From Rhizobiaceae bacterium (GTDB taxonomy: Bacteria > Pseudomonadota > Alphaproteobacteria > Rhizobiales > Rhizobiaceae): 64,000 nt of DNA. Position numbers and translations under genes: made by a program. Shown here piece by piece: positions 1 to 9,401 of the stretch (positions are counted from its first letter, which is position 1; every line of letters starts with the position of its first letter). The stretch spans positions 1 through 64,000 of the forward strand of contig JAHBYU010000018.1 in assembly GCA_019635775.1 (NCBI GenBank), read 5' to 3'. A model generated the notes under the pieces. That model was not told the DNA's origin, searched no databases, and was given only the letters and a program-made list of their open reading frames with translations.

Positions 1-61
1 CGACATCGACCTGGCGCAGCTTCGCGACAATCTCTTCGGGCTTGTGCTTCTTCTGGGGCAT
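1..61 (-). CDS. IS3-family transposase OrfA, N-terminus only (runs off the window)
   Basis: The minus strand starts with ATG at 61 and reads MPQKKHKPEEIVAKLRQVDV, the characteristic opening of IS3-family (IS407-like) OrfA, the helix-turn-helix half of the transposase. An AGAGAGGACG stretch just upstream can serve as ribosome site. Only about 20 residues are inside the window, so whether the element is intact cannot be judged. Family assignment comes from recognising the N-terminal motif. Confidence 0.75.
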   Translation of the reverse strand, partial: MPQKKHKPEEIVAKLRQVDV

Positions 62-127
62 TCCAACGTCCTCTCTAATGGCTCAATAGCCTACTTCAGG
101 GAGGACCACTTTTCAGGGGGCAGACCA
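1..127 (-). mobile_element. Right-hand edge of an IS3-family element
   Basis: Upstream of the OrfA start the sequence at 103-127 reads, on the minus strand, as a TGGTCTGCCCCCTGAAAAG-type terminus, as in many IS3/IS407 elements. The other terminus lies outside the window, so the exact boundary and the target duplication cannot be tested. The end at about 127 is an estimate. Confidence 0.5.
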
Positions 128-174
128 GCATTCACACCTGGGCTTCGCCATCGGAAATCGCCCGGCTTCTGCTG

Positions 175-498
175 ATGCGCCGGATAACGTGGCCACCGCC
201 GCGTGAAAAAGACCTTTGGCGGTTCAGAGTTCTCGGCGCAATCATCCCCGATCTCGATCATATCATTGCCGAGTATCAGGAGCATCTTCCCACACCTGCA
301 AAGCCGATCCTGCCGCTTCACCTGCGGCCGGCTCTGCTGGCAGGGGTAGCTATCATCGAGCGTGCCGGACCGGAGATGCTCCGAATGCTGCGTAGTCACA
401 TGATGGGTGACAACAGGGTGAGATTCACCGACGCCGCCGAGAACATTATAGCCCGAGCTCGAAGGTCGAGGGCCTCTTCTCAAATGCAGTTAATTTGA
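175..498 (+). CDS. Hypothetical protein, possibly a 5'-truncated remnant
   Basis: An open frame of 107 codons from ATG 175; the frame is open upstream to a stop at 76, across the IS3 edge, so the original start may have been lost to the insertion. The middle has protein-like composition (DLDHIIAEYQEHL, LLAGVAIIERAGPEMLRMLR). I do not recognise a family. The last codons run into an AT-rich repeat array (484-577), so the 3' end may also be artificial. The opposite strand is open over much of the same stretch (91-483), with poorer composition. Treat as a remnant unless homologues are found. Confidence 0.3.
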   Translation: MRRITWPPPREKDLWRFRVLGAIIPDLDHIIAEYQEHLPTPAKPILPLHLRPALLAGVAIIERAGPEMLRMLRSHMMGDNRVRFTDAAENIIARARRSRASSQMQLI

Positions 499-577
499 GA
501 ATCCGACCGCCTTTATTCTCACAATTAAATGCCAAGCATAGATCAAACCGCCGCATTCTTACAATTAACTGCCAAGC
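484..577. repeat. Three copies of an AT-rich ~20 bp motif, likely an IS21-type terminus
   Basis: Two direct copies on the minus strand (ATTCTCACAATTAAATGCC at 515-533 and ATTCTTACAATTAACTGCC at 555-573 as read on plus) lie 40 bp apart. A third copy (GCAGTTAATTTGAGAAT at 485-501) faces them. Multiple short repeats at a terminus are typical of IS21-family and Tn7-like elements. The array sits exactly where the neighbouring SDR gene loses homology, which supports an insertion or deletion end. No matching transposase remains here. Confidence 0.5.
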
Positions 578-772
578 GACAACATCGGCAGCGAATGCAT
601 GAGCCGTACCACCGCCGGTTCGGATTTCGCTGGCGACCGTTTCGACCGCCGCATGCCCTAGGTCGACGACCACCACGTGCGCGCCAGCCGCCCCGAGTTC
701 GCAAGCAATCGCCGCGCCTATGCCAGAGGCTGCGCCGGTCACCAACGCCACCTTGCCGCTGAAATCGTGCAT
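578..772 (-). pseudogene. Short-chain dehydrogenase/reductase, N-terminal fragment
   Basis: The fragment begins at ATG 772 with the classical SDR cofactor loop VALVTGAASGIGAAIA (TGxxxGIG) and the following acidic strand VVVVDLG, so it would have bound NAD(P). Homology stops after about 65 residues (AHAFAADV) where the repeat array at 484-577 begins. The NNAG and YxxxK catalytic parts are absent, so it cannot be an active enzyme. It starts 32 bp after the stop of the upstream usp gene, as if the last gene of that operon before truncation. Confidence 0.7.
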
Positions 773-804
773 CGGGTACTCTCCGTGATCGCTTCTGCTT
801 CGCC

Positions 805-1644
805 TCAGTGCGACAACAGGACGGGAAGCTTGAGCTCCGATAACACGCCTCGCGTCGCGCCGCCGAGTACGAAGTCGCGCAAACGTGAGTGGCCGTAGCC
901 GCCCATGACGAGGAGGTCAGCGCCGAGCTCAACGGCGTGGCGCTGCAGGGTTTCGGCAATCGGGCAGTCTTCGGCACGAACGGCCGAGTAGCTCGCCTTC
1001 AGACCGGCTCGGCGCAGGCTTTCCGCGAATCGCTCTCCGGCGTTGGCGTCCTCAAGAGGCTTCTCGTCGGTGACGGTGATGACATTGATATCCTCGGCGC
1101 GTTCGAGCAGCATCCTCGCATCGGCAGCGGCGCGTGCTGCGACCCGGCTTGCGTCCCACGCAATCGCCACATGGCTGAATTGCCGAACGGATTCTTGGTC
1201 ATCCGGGATGAGCACCGTCGGTCGCCCCGAGCCGAACAGAACCGCCTCCGCGAGACCTTTCACGCCTTGGTTGCCGGAACTCCACCCGATCAGCACCAGG
1301 TCGAAATAGCGTGCATGGTGCGCGGCGGTCTCGCCGATGATCGCCGGCTGCGCTTTGATCACGCCAGACGAGATCTCCAGTCCTCTCTTACCGGCTTCCG
1401 CCTTGGCGGCGGCCAGCAGATCGGCTCCGTTTTGGGCGCTGAGCCCCTCGGCCTGCCTAATCATCTCCGGCAGGTTCATCAGCACCCGGGAAAGGGCGTT
1501 CGACACGGGTGGAATGTCCGTTTCGAGCGCCAGTGCATGGAGGTGAGTCCCCAGGAGCTTCGCGACCGCGACAGTGTTGCGCACAGACGCCTGGGTGCTT
1601 GCGTCCGGGTAGGTTAGATAGGGTGCAAGCGCCTGTAGGTTCAT
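805..1644 (-). CDS. Universal stress protein, tandem UspA domain
   Basis: About 279 residues with two UspA-like halves. The second half ends with the nucleotide-binding pattern MGGYGHSRLRDFVLGGATRGVL (G-x2-G-x9-G-[ST]-type), so ATP binding is likely there; the first half is more degenerate. I chose ATG 1644 because AAGGGA lies 8 bases upstream; an in-frame ATG at 1662 has no such site. It follows a second usp gene (start 2124) by 30 bp, giving a usp-usp-SDR operon whose upstream gap holds an FNR-type box. Stress proteins of this kind are commonly induced on oxygen limitation. A degenerate copy of its C-terminus sits at 26220-26378. Confidence 0.85.
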   Translation of the reverse strand: MNLQALAPYLTYPDASTQASVRNTVAVAKLLGTHLHALALETDIPPVSNALSRVLMNLPEMIRQAEGLSAQNGADLLAAAKAEAGKRGLEISSGVIKAQPAIIGETAAHHARYFDLVLIGWSSGNQGVKGLAEAVLFGSGRPTVLIPDDQESVRQFSHVAIAWDASRVAARAAADARMLLERAEDINVITVTDEKPLEDANAGERFAESLRRAGLKASYSAVRAEDCPIAETLQRHAVELGADLLVMGGYGHSRLRDFVLGGATRGVLSELKLPVLLSH

Positions 1645-1674
1645 ATTGATCGATCCCTTCAATGTCGGTCCGGA

Positions 1675-2124
1675 TTAGCGCACGACGAGCACCGGGACAG
1701 GGCTGTGGGCGAGTACCTCAGAGGTCTGGCTGCCGAGCAGCAGGCGTCCGATGCCGCGCCGGCCGTGCGACGCCATGACAATCAGGCTGCAGCCTTCGGT
1801 CTTCGCCGTTTCAACTATCGCTTCCGCTGGTTGGGCGTCGGGTACATGAAGGACGGCTGCACTCACGCCAACTCTGGAGGCAGATTCCCGGACGTTGGCC
1901 AGCAGTTTTTGCGCGGCTTGCTTTTGGCCTTCTTCGTAGCGCGAGATGTCGGCGGGGATGGGGACCCATCCCGCACCCGCGGCACTTGCATGATACGGGA
2001 ATGGCTCGGTGACGGTCACGATGGTGACGTTCGCACCAAGGCTTTTGGCCAGCGACAAGCCATGATCCACGCCTTTCCGGGCGACCTCCGATCCGTCCGT
2101 GGAGATCAGGATGTGCTTGTACAT
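1675..2124 (-). CDS. Universal stress protein, single UspA domain
   Basis: A 149-residue UspA protein starting MYKHILISTDGSE, with the usual ATP-site signature near the C-terminus (VMASHGRRGIGRLLLGS then hydrophobic tail VPVLVVR). Length equals the family norm. A GAGGAG ribosome site lies 9 bases before the ATG. It is first in the usp operon, about 180 bp downstream of the FNR-type box at 2301-2314, which suggests induction under low oxygen. The cellular role (nucleotide-binding stress-survival protein) is known only at family level. Confidence 0.85.
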   Translation of the reverse strand: MYKHILISTDGSEVARKGVDHGLSLAKSLGANVTIVTVTEPFPYHASAAGAGWVPIPADISRYEEGQKQAAQKLLANVRESASRVGVSAAVLHVPDAQPAEAIVETAKTEGCSLIVMASHGRRGIGRLLLGSQTSEVLAHSPVPVLVVR

Positions 2125-2300
2125 GTCTGCGGCTCCTCAGTTGGTCGTTCGGGACCTTCCTCGAGAATCGATTGGCGTGCATCCGGTTCTACGCCGGGAA
2201 GGAACATCTGCGTTTCCCTGCGGTCTTCAGGACGGCAGCCGGCCTGTCATCGAGCGCTGCGTCGCTTCGTTTCCAGTATCGGCTACCGTTGGCGCCTTCT

Positions 2301-2314
2301 TTGTGCTGGCGCAA
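2301..2314. promoter_or_regulatory. FNR/NnrR/FixK-type box upstream of the usp operon
   Basis: TTGTGCTGGCGCAA fits TTGNN-N4-NNCAA, the site of FNR/CRP-superfamily regulators; the TTGCG-N4-CGCAA variant is known for NnrR of denitrifying alphaproteobacteria. It sits at the centre of a longer perfect palindrome (arms 2292-2302 and 2313-2323, GCGCCTTCTTT/AAAGAAGGCGC). It lies between the end of ilvD and the start of the usp operon, so the usp genes are the target. Confidence 0.7.
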
Positions 2315-2382
2315 AGAAGGCGCGGGTATGCCGCTCGGATCGTGTCTTGAGCGACGTCTGGCGAAGGAAGGAGCGCGCGGAG

Positions 2383-4056
2383 CTAGCCGGTGATGGCGCC
2401 TTCGTTGGCCGGGCGGGCGAGCGCCGAGAACTTGGCCAGCACGCCGCGCGTGTAGCGAGGCTCAGGCGGCTTCCAGAATGCTCGGCGGCGGCTGAGTTCC
2501 TCGTCATCGACCTCCAACCGCAGCAGGAGCTCGTGGGCGTCGATCGTGATGGTATCGCCTTCCTCGACCAGTGCGATGGTACCCCCGACATAGGCTTCCG
2601 GCGCGACATGGCCGACCACCATGCCCCAGGTGCCGCCGGAAAATCGCCCGTCCGTGACGAGGCCGACGCTTTCGCCCAGTCCGCGGCCGACCAGGGCCGA
2701 GGTCGGCGCCAGCATTTCCGGCATGCCGGGCCCGCCCTTCGGGCCGAGATAGCGCAGCACCACCACGTCGCCCGGCTTGATCCGATCGGACAGGATCGCC
2801 TCCATGGCCGATTGCTCGTCATCGAACACCCGGGCAGGGCCGGAGATAACCGGGCGTTTGACTCCGGTGATCTTGGCCACCGCCCCGTCCTCGGCGAGAT
2901 TGCCCCGCAGGATGGCGAGATGGCCTTCGCGGTAGAGCGCCCTTTCGATCGGCATAATGACGTCCTGGTCGGCGCGCGGCACGTCCGGCAGGGCGACCAG
3001 CTCTTCCGCCAGCGTGCGGCCGGTGATGGTCAGGCACTCGCCACGGACGAGCCCGGCATTGAGCAGGATCTTCAGGACCTGCGGCACGCCGCCGGCCTGG
3101 TGAAGATCCACCGCCATGTATTTGCCGGACGGCTTCAGGTCGCAGAGCACAGGCACCTTGCGCCGCACCCGTTCGAAATCGTCCAGCGTCCAGTCGACAC
3201 CGGCGGCGTGGGCGATGGCGAGATAGTGCAGCACAGCGTTGGTCGAACCGCCTAGCGCCATGATCAGCGCAACGGCATTTTCGATCGAGTGGCGGGTGAC
3301 GATATCGCGCGGACGCAAGTTCCCCTTCACCGCCTCGACCAGCACGCGGCCGGACTCGGCGGCGCTGTCGACCTTCTCGCGGTCGGGATTGGCCATGGTC
3401 GAGGAGTACATCAGCGCCATGCCCAGCGCCTCGAAAGACGAACTCATCGTGTTGGCGGTATACATGCCGCCGCACGAACCGTTGGAAGGGCAGGCATGGC
3501 GCTCGATGCCTTCGAAGTCCTCCTCGCTCATCGTCCCGGCCATGAAGGCACCGACCGCCTCGAAGGCGGAGACGATGGACAGGTCCTCGCCTTTCCAGCG
3601 GCCGGGCTTGATGGTTCCCCCATAGACGTAGATCGCCGGCGCGTTGGCGCGCAGGATGCCGATCATTCCGCCCGGCATGTTCTTGTCGCAGCCGCCCAGC
3701 ACCAGGACGCCGTCCATCCACTGGCCCTGCACGGAGGTTTCCACGCAGTCCGCGATCACCTCACGCGATACCAGCGAGTACTTCATGCCTTCCGTACCCA
3801 TGGACATGCCGTCCGATATCGTCGGAGTGCCGAACATCTGCGGGTTGGCGCCAGCGGCCTTGATGGCGAAAGCCGCCGCGTCGGCCAAGGGCTGGAGTCC
3901 GGCGTTGCAAGGCGTGATGGTGGAGTGGCCGTTGGCGATGCCGATCATCGGCTTGTCGAAATCGCCCTTCTCGTAGCCGAGCGCATAGTACATGGCCCGG
4001 TTCGGAGAGCGCGCTACGCCTTGTGTGATGTGCTTCGAACGTTCGTTGAAGGGCAT
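2383..4056 (-). CDS. ilvD: Dihydroxy-acid dehydratase
   Basis: 557 residues of the IlvD/EDD family. It dehydrates 2,3-dihydroxy-isovalerate and -methylvalerate in valine/isoleucine synthesis. Cluster cysteines are visible: ITPCN near residue 50, [10 protein letters not shown] near 122 and [17 protein letters not shown] near 195, plus the C-terminal [10 protein letters not shown] motif. The length fits the shorter form of the family. The start at 4056 is preceded by TGAGGT. It stands alone between usp and CBS genes; an extra ilvD in an accessory anaerobic island may supply an alternative enzyme, since the Fe-S cluster is oxygen sensitive, but that is inference. Confidence 0.93.
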   Translation of the reverse strand: MPFNERSKHITQGVARSPNRAMYYALGYEKGDFDKPMIGIANGHSTITPCNAGLQPLADAAAFAIKAAGANPQMFGTPTISDGMSMGTEGMKYSLVSREVIADCVETSVQGQWMDGVLVLGGCDKNMPGGMIGILRANAPAIYVYGGTIKPGRWKGEDLSIVSAFEAVGAFMAGTMSEEDFEGIERHACPSNGSCGGMYTANTMSSSFEALGMALMYSSTMANPDREKVDSAAESGRVLVEAVKGNLRPRDIVTRHSIENAVALIMALGGSTNAVLHYLAIAHAAGVDWTLDDFERVRRKVPVLCDLKPSGKYMAVDLHQAGGVPQVLKILLNAGLVRGECLTITGRTLAEELVALPDVPRADQDVIMPIERALYREGHLAILRGNLAEDGAVAKITGVKRPVISGPARVFDDEQSAMEAILSDRIKPGDVVVLRYLGPKGGPGMPEMLAPTSALVGRGLGESVGLVTDGRFSGGTWGMVVGHVAPEAYVGGTIALVEEGDTITIDAHELLLRLEVDDEELSRRRAFWKPPEPRYTRGVLAKFSALARPANEGAITG

Positions 4057-4146
4057 GGCATCGACCTCAGCCTGATCAGCGGCGGGTAGTACGGTGAACG
4101 ATTTGCCGCACGACGAAAGCGGACGAACTCCCCACGGCTTTATGGT

Positions 4147-4587
4147 TCAACGGTAACCGACGCACATCACGTAATCCCGCAGCAGTGTCTCCTCGTCCTT
4201 AACTTCCTTGAGGAGCGCCTGCAGCGCGTCCCGGGCATTCAACACGCCGATCGGCCGGAAATCCTGGTCGATGACGGGTATGTTCTTGAGCTCTCGCGAC
4301 TTCATGACTGACCAGATATCGTCAAGCCAGTCGCCAGGTCGGCAGGTCACGACGTCCCGCATCATCACCAATGACGCTGCGGCTACGCAACTCGCGCCAC
4401 GACACTCGCTTATCCGGCCAACGACATCGGTCTTGGTGAGCACCCCCGAAAGCCGTCCTGCCTCGTCGCATACGACGACGATATCCGTCCCGCTCTTGAG
4501 CAGTTTCGCTGCCTCGATCAGAGGCGCACCATCTGCAATGGCCACCAGCCTCTGGCGCGCCTCGGGCAGCAATCGATCGACAAGCAT
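4147..4587 (-). CDS. CBS-domain protein
   Basis: About 146 residues forming a tandem pair of CBS motifs (first around VVVCDEAGRLSGVLTKTDVV, second around IPVIDQDFRPIGVLNARDAL), the Bateman fold that binds adenine nucleotides. No other domain is attached. I prefer ATG 4587, which has GGAAGTGGGG upstream, over an upstream TTG at 4623. It diverges from gdhA, and the gap between them carries an FNR-type box at 4802-4815. Small stand-alone CBS proteins are often found with usp genes in low-oxygen regulons; the partner here is unknown. Confidence 0.85.
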   Translation of the reverse strand: MLVDRLLPEARQRLVAIADGAPLIEAAKLLKSGTDIVVVCDEAGRLSGVLTKTDVVGRISECRGASCVAAASLVMMRDVVTCRPGDWLDDIWSVMKSRELKNIPVIDQDFRPIGVLNARDALQALLKEVKDEETLLRDYVMCVGYR

Positions 4588-4801
4588 CCGTGCCCCACTT
4601 CCAACGGCCTTTGGCGAGGCCAACGGTTTCCTCCAACCTAGGCACCAAATTCAGGTGCCGAACGTAACTGTGAGGATAGTGAGTATCACAACCACCGCAA
4701 GAGTTGATCGACACGCGGAAGGGGTCGAACGCATAAGTGAAATCTTCGTCGGCTGGCCATTCGGTCATGCGATCTGGCCCATTGATCCGCAGATAGCCAT
4801 G

Positions 4802-4815
4802 TTGTGCCAGCGCAA
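4802..4815. promoter_or_regulatory. FNR/NnrR-type box in the CBS-gdhA divergent gap
   Basis: TTGTGCCAGCGCAA, matching TTGNG-N4-CGCAA, followed by AAGAG as in the other sites of this window. It is about 215 bp from the CBS start and 122 bp from the gdhA start, so it may serve either gene. Confidence 0.65.
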
Positions 4816-4865
4816 AGAGTGGCTTGGAGCGCGCCCTAGACTGCTGGCTGTTCGGTTCAGCGTAG

Positions 4866-6287
<1,422 letters not shown>

Positions 6288-6353
6288 TCGACAAATGGGG
6301 CAGTGGAGGCGGCGAGCATGGTCGCACCGCAAGGAAAAAACGCCCGCCGACCG

Positions 6354-6683
6354 TCACCTTGTGAAAAGGATAGTGAGAAGGAGCGAGGAGTCTTCCAGTC
6401 CGTGCACCGAGTGCGGCTCGCCGCCATTAAGATAGAGCCATTCGTTCGTTTGCAGCGTCGCCTCACCGTGTTTCAAACCGATCACGACGTGGCCCTCCAG
6501 GCAGTGCAGCATGATCTGTCCGGGAACCGAGTGTGTTGGGATGGATATTCCCTTGCGAACGACAAGTCGAACCGCCTCGAAGGCATCAGTCTTGACGAGT
6601 GCCGCCGTCTTGGCAGTGTTCAATTCTGGTCCGAGTTGTGAGAGATCGATGACCTCCCCCGGTTCCGCATGCTTCAAAGCCAT
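6354..6683 (-). CDS. Small cupin-domain protein
   Basis: 109 residues folding as a single cupin barrel: PTHSVPGQIMLHCLEGHVVIGL forms motif 1 and LNGGEPHSVHGLED forms motif 2, with several His residues that could bind a metal. Such proteins occur in denitrification and hypoxia clusters, often without a known reaction. An AGGATG ribosome site precedes the ATG. It diverges from the 7124-7928 genes across a gap holding the FNR-type box at 7033-7046. Confidence 0.8.
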   Translation of the reverse strand: MALKHAEPGEVIDLSQLGPELNTAKTAALVKTDAFEAVRLVVRKGISIPTHSVPGQIMLHCLEGHVVIGLKHGEATLQTNEWLYLNGGEPHSVHGLEDSSLLLTILFTR

Positions 6684-6812
6684 GTTGCATCCTATTGTCC
6701 ACTAGCCGGTCAGGTACCCGCTGCGCTCGCCAAACACTGTAATCTGTAGCGGAAGTCGTGGATGATCAGCCCAGCCTTGGCTCCTGCCCCGCGCCGGACG
6801 GTTAGACTTCTA

Positions 6813-6905
6813 CTAGATGCGGCCCAACCTGCCGAGCAGCATGCCGAGCTGGTGAGTCACAGGGCCTCCCATCTCGGATTCGGCAACCAGGGCGAGCCAT
6901 TTCAT
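6813..6905 (-). CDS. Possible 30-residue ORF, weak evidence
   Basis: ATG 6905 to TAG 6813 reads MKWLALVAESEMGGPVTHQL and ten more residues. AAAGG lies about 10 bases upstream, and the FNR-type box at 7033-7046 is in promoter distance. The N-terminus is moderately hydrophobic. No family is recognised and chance cannot be excluded. The remainder of 6684-7123 shows no other gene. Confidence 0.2.
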   Translation of the reverse strand: MKWLALVAESEMGGPVTHQLGMLLGRLGRI

Positions 6906-7032
6906 TTATCAAAACCTTTTCGCCGTTGTCACTTCGCGCCCTGCGTGTCGGGTCGTCAAATGTGTCGCAAGGATGCGTCCTGTCATTCTTCCGGTGATCC
7001 GGTGCCGGTTCCTGCCGCCGTCGATGCCTTCT

Positions 7033-7046
7033 TTGCGCTAGCACAA
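7033..7046. promoter_or_regulatory. FNR/NnrR-type box in the cupin/membrane-protein gap
   Basis: TTGCGCTAGCACAA with extended symmetric flanks (CCTTCT on the left, AGAAGG on the right; palindrome 7027-7052). It is 78 bp before the small membrane-protein gene at 7124, a typical promoter distance, and also lies upstream of the divergent cupin gene. Confidence 0.7.
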
Positions 7047-7123
7047 AGAAGGAGCGGCGAAACACATCCATGTCCCTAGGCGTGGCGGAATTCCCGCCGT
7101 GATCGTGCTGAAGGAGACGAACC

Positions 7124-7264
7124 ATGACTCAAGATCGCAACGAAAGGCGTACTGTTCGCAATGCCGAGCCGACCCAAGCCAAAGAGAGCACCCTTCTTCC
7201 CATGCTGTTCGGCGGCCTCGCTTTGATTGTCATCGGAGCGGGCGTGGTGATGACGGTGGTCTAA
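7124..7264 (+). CDS. Small single-span membrane protein
   Basis: 46 codons from ATG 7124 with a strong AAGGAG ribosome site 8 bases upstream. A charged N-terminal half (MTQDRNERRTVRNAEPTQAK) is followed by one hydrophobic segment, LLPMLFGGLALIVIGAGVVM, reaching almost to the stop. This is the layout of small inner-membrane proteins with the N-terminus in the cytoplasm. It lies just downstream of the FNR-type box and 25 bp before the YitT-type gene, so the two probably form an operon. Function unknown. Confidence 0.6.
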   Translation: MTQDRNERRTVRNAEPTQAKESTLLPMLFGGLALIVIGAGVVMTVV

Positions 7265-7289
7265 AGCCGGCATATTGGAAATTTCGCGA

Positions 7290-7928
7290 ATGTCGAACAA
7301 TTCGAAGGCCGATCATGCCGGCGCCTCCTTACTGGACCGTCACGGGCGGTTCGAAGACGCCCTTGCGATTGTGGTGGGCACGTTATTCGTTGCGCTCGGA
7401 ATGCTGATCTATACCGAGACTGTCCTGCTGGTGGGCGGGGTGATCGGCATGGCGCTGCTTGCGCAATATGTAACGGGCATCGAGTTTTGGCTGCTGTTCT
7501 TCCTGCTGAATCTGCCCTTCTATGTGCTGGCCGTCAGGCGGCTAGGTTGGGGTTTTGCATTCCGGACGCTGATTGCCGTTACGTTGGTCTCTCTGTTCTC
7601 GCGAATGATCGTCTGGTGGGTTGATTTCGCCTATCTGGATCCGGCCTATGCGTCTGTGATGGGCGGGGCGCTCTGCGGGATGGGGCTGCTGATCCTGTTC
7701 CGTCACGGCGCCGGGCTCGGCGGCGTCAATATCCTCGCGGTCTATCTCCAGGAAAGACACGGGATCCGGGCTGGCTATTTCCAGCTCGCGGTCGATCTCG
7801 CAATTCTCACGGCCGCGGTCTTTGTGCTGACGCCGGATCGATTGCTGCTCTCGGTCGCAGGCGCAGTGGTTCTGAACCTCATTCTCGCGGTCAACCACAA
7901 GCCGGGCCGTTATCTCGGATTCACCTGA
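7290..7928 (+). CDS. YitT-family (DUF161) integral membrane protein
   Basis: 212 residues with about five hydrophobic spans, including the family-typical MGGALCGMGLLILFRHGAGLGGVNILAVYLQ loop-helix region around residues 118-148 and a C-terminal amphipathic tail. The family has no agreed activity, although transport has been proposed for relatives. I chose ATG 7290 (MSNNSK) over an upstream TTG at 7275. It follows the small membrane-protein gene and precedes pseudoazurin, all on the plus strand downstream of an FNR-type box. Confidence 0.8.
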   Translation: MSNNSKADHAGASLLDRHGRFEDALAIVVGTLFVALGMLIYTETVLLVGGVIGMALLAQYVTGIEFWLLFFLLNLPFYVLAVRRLGWGFAFRTLIAVTLVSLFSRMIVWWVDFAYLDPAYASVMGGALCGMGLLILFRHGAGLGGVNILAVYLQERHGIRAGYFQLAVDLAILTAAVFVLTPDRLLLSVAGAVVLNLILAVNHKPGRYLGFT

Positions 7929-8040
7929 GAGTGGGTCTGCCACTAAGGGTAGAAACGCAACAGGAACTTTGTAGGATATGCGTCGTTGAGCTTCCTTCCA
8001 CCCATTTTTTTGACCACCACAATATGTAGGAGACATCATA

Positions 8041-8487
8041 ATGTTTAGATCGACCACGCTCCTGGCAGCGGTGTTTTCAACTGTGATCTGGTCCGCAGCG
8101 TATGCGGCAGAGCATGAGGTCCGAATGTTGAACAAGGGGCCGGAAGGACAACCGATGCAGTTCGATCCTGCTTTCCTGAAGATCGCGCCGGGCGACAGCG
8201 TGAAATTCGTGGCCACCGACAAGGGACACAATTCGGAGTCGATCCTGGGAATGATTCCGGAAGGTGTGGACACCTGGAAAGGCAAGATGAACGAGGAGAT
8301 CACGCTGACCTTCGATGTCGAGGGCATTTATGGCTACAAGTGCACCCCGCATTTCGGCATGGGCATGGTCGGCATCGTCCAGGTCGGTGAGAATACCGAC
8401 AACCTCGATGCTGCGAAAACGGCGAAGCTCCCCGGCAAGGCCAAGTCGCGGATGGCGGAATTAATAGCCCAGGTAGGCGCTAACTGA
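8041..8487 (+). CDS. Pseudoazurin (periplasmic blue copper protein)
   Basis: 148 residues with a Sec signal peptide (MFRSTTLLAAVFSTVIWSAA, cleavage after AYA) and a cupredoxin domain. The type 1 copper ligands are clear: His in DKGHNSE, then Cys, His and Met in KCTPHFGMGMVG. Pseudoazurins carry electrons from cytochrome bc1 or cytochromes to Cu nitrite reductase and to N2O reductase. No nirK lies in this window, so NosZ (19387-21312) is the obvious local partner. A weak GGAG-type site precedes the ATG. A GC-rich hairpin follows at 8516-8538. Confidence 0.92.
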   Translation: MFRSTTLLAAVFSTVIWSAAYAAEHEVRMLNKGPEGQPMQFDPAFLKIAPGDSVKFVATDKGHNSESILGMIPEGVDTWKGKMNEEITLTFDVEGIYGYKCTPHFGMGMVGIVQVGENTDNLDAAKTAKLPGKAKSRMAELIAQVGAN

Positions 8488-8515
8488 TCGTACCGATGAT
8501 AGCACCACACCATCC

Positions 8516-8538
8516 GGGCGGCCCAGCAACGGCCGCCC
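8516..8538 (+). terminator. GC-rich hairpin after pseudoazurin
   Basis: A perfect 8 bp stem (GGGCGGCC/GGCCGCCC) with a 7-base loop, 29 bp after the stop codon. No T-run follows, so termination may be weak or factor-assisted. The rest of 8540-9081 holds an FNR-type box and no convincing gene. Confidence 0.45.
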
Positions 8539-8855
8539 AATTCTTGACCGCCCCATCGTCTGTCGGCGCGCCCATCTTTCAGGTGCTGTTCGAGTGGCTG
8601 CGGCAATCAGGGTCATCGTTTCTTGCCTGGCTGCCGTCTCCCAAAGACGAGTTTGGTCCCGTCAGTGCTGACGCTGGATAGAAGCCGAGTACCTCGGAGA
8701 GAATCGGGATTCGCAACCGAATCCTAATTATGCGGCGCGTTCCATCGACTGTTTGCACGACCTTATGAGCAGTAGGCTGTTCCGACGACGAGTCCGGCAG
8801 TCTTGATCGTCAAGTTCAACCCCACTCCAGTTTTGTGGGACTTTCCCTGCCTTGT

Positions 8856-8869
8856 TTGTTCAGGCGCAA
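8856..8869 (+). promoter_or_regulatory. FNR/NnrR-type box upstream of the DUF2249 operon
   Basis: TTGTTCAGGCGCAA followed by AGAAG, matching TTGNN-N4-CGCAA. It is about 213 bp before the start of the DUF2249 gene at 9082, the first gene of a plus-strand run reaching to 12242. Confidence 0.6.
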
Positions 8870-9081
8870 AGAAGACGGTGAACCCGCTGCTAGAACGAAC
8901 CTGCGGCGCGGGTGCGTGGGCAGCTCGCCAAGCCAGGATGCGACCAGCATTGACGCCAGGTCGAGCTGCCCAGCTACCGATGCCGACGGCCAGGGTGACA
9001 GGCAGGCCGTTTCACAAACTCAGCATCGCCGGGAGTGTTCGGCATGCCGATCGCAAGAACTTGACGTAAGGAGATACACCA

Positions 9082-9336
9082 ATGTCCGATACCACACAGA
9101 TAGCCGAGACGGTCGACGTGCGCATGCTCGTGCCCGCCCAGCGCCATCAGAAGATCTTCCAGCTTGTCGATGATTTGCAGCCGGGCAAGGCCTTCGTGCT
9201 CGTCAACGATCACGATCCCAAGCCGCTCTACTACCAACTCGAGGCCGAGTATCCTGGCCAGTTCTCCTGGACGTATCTGGAGCGGGGACCGGACGTCTGG
9301 CGCGTCGAGATCGGCAAGCAGAAGCTGGCCGCCTGA
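9082..9336 (+). CDS. DUF2249-domain protein
   Basis: 84 residues. The domain shows the typical opening VDVRMLVPAQRHQKIFQLVDDLQPG, the strand AFVLVNDHDPKPLYYQLEAE and a C-terminal WRVEIGK. These small proteins, related in fold to the TusA/SirA group, recur next to denitrification and NO-handling genes; the activity is unknown. TAAGGAG lies 8 bases before the ATG. It is first in a run with the oxidase-like membrane protein, a two-domain DUF2249 protein and a MIP18-type protein. Confidence 0.8.
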   Translation: MSDTTQIAETVDVRMLVPAQRHQKIFQLVDDLQPGKAFVLVNDHDPKPLYYQLEAEYPGQFSWTYLERGPDVWRVEIGKQKLAA

Positions 9337-9401
9337 CGCGACGGGGCGTCGCGCGATGGGAGCGCGCGACGCATCCCGCTACCGGCGAAGGAGCATCCGC
9401 G

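Noticed and set aside
91-483. 130-codon minus-strand frame near the IS3 edge
   Set aside because: Composition is poor and the part near 91-127 is IS3 terminus; the plus-strand frame at 175-498 is somewhat more protein-like, though also unproven.
1705-3255. 516-codon plus-strand frame across usp and ilvD
   Set aside because: Runs through two well-supported minus-strand genes and the gap between them; no protein family features.
8803-9069. 88-codon plus-strand frame before the DUF2249 gene
   Set aside because: Crosses an FNR-type box, lacks a ribosome site and has no coherent composition.
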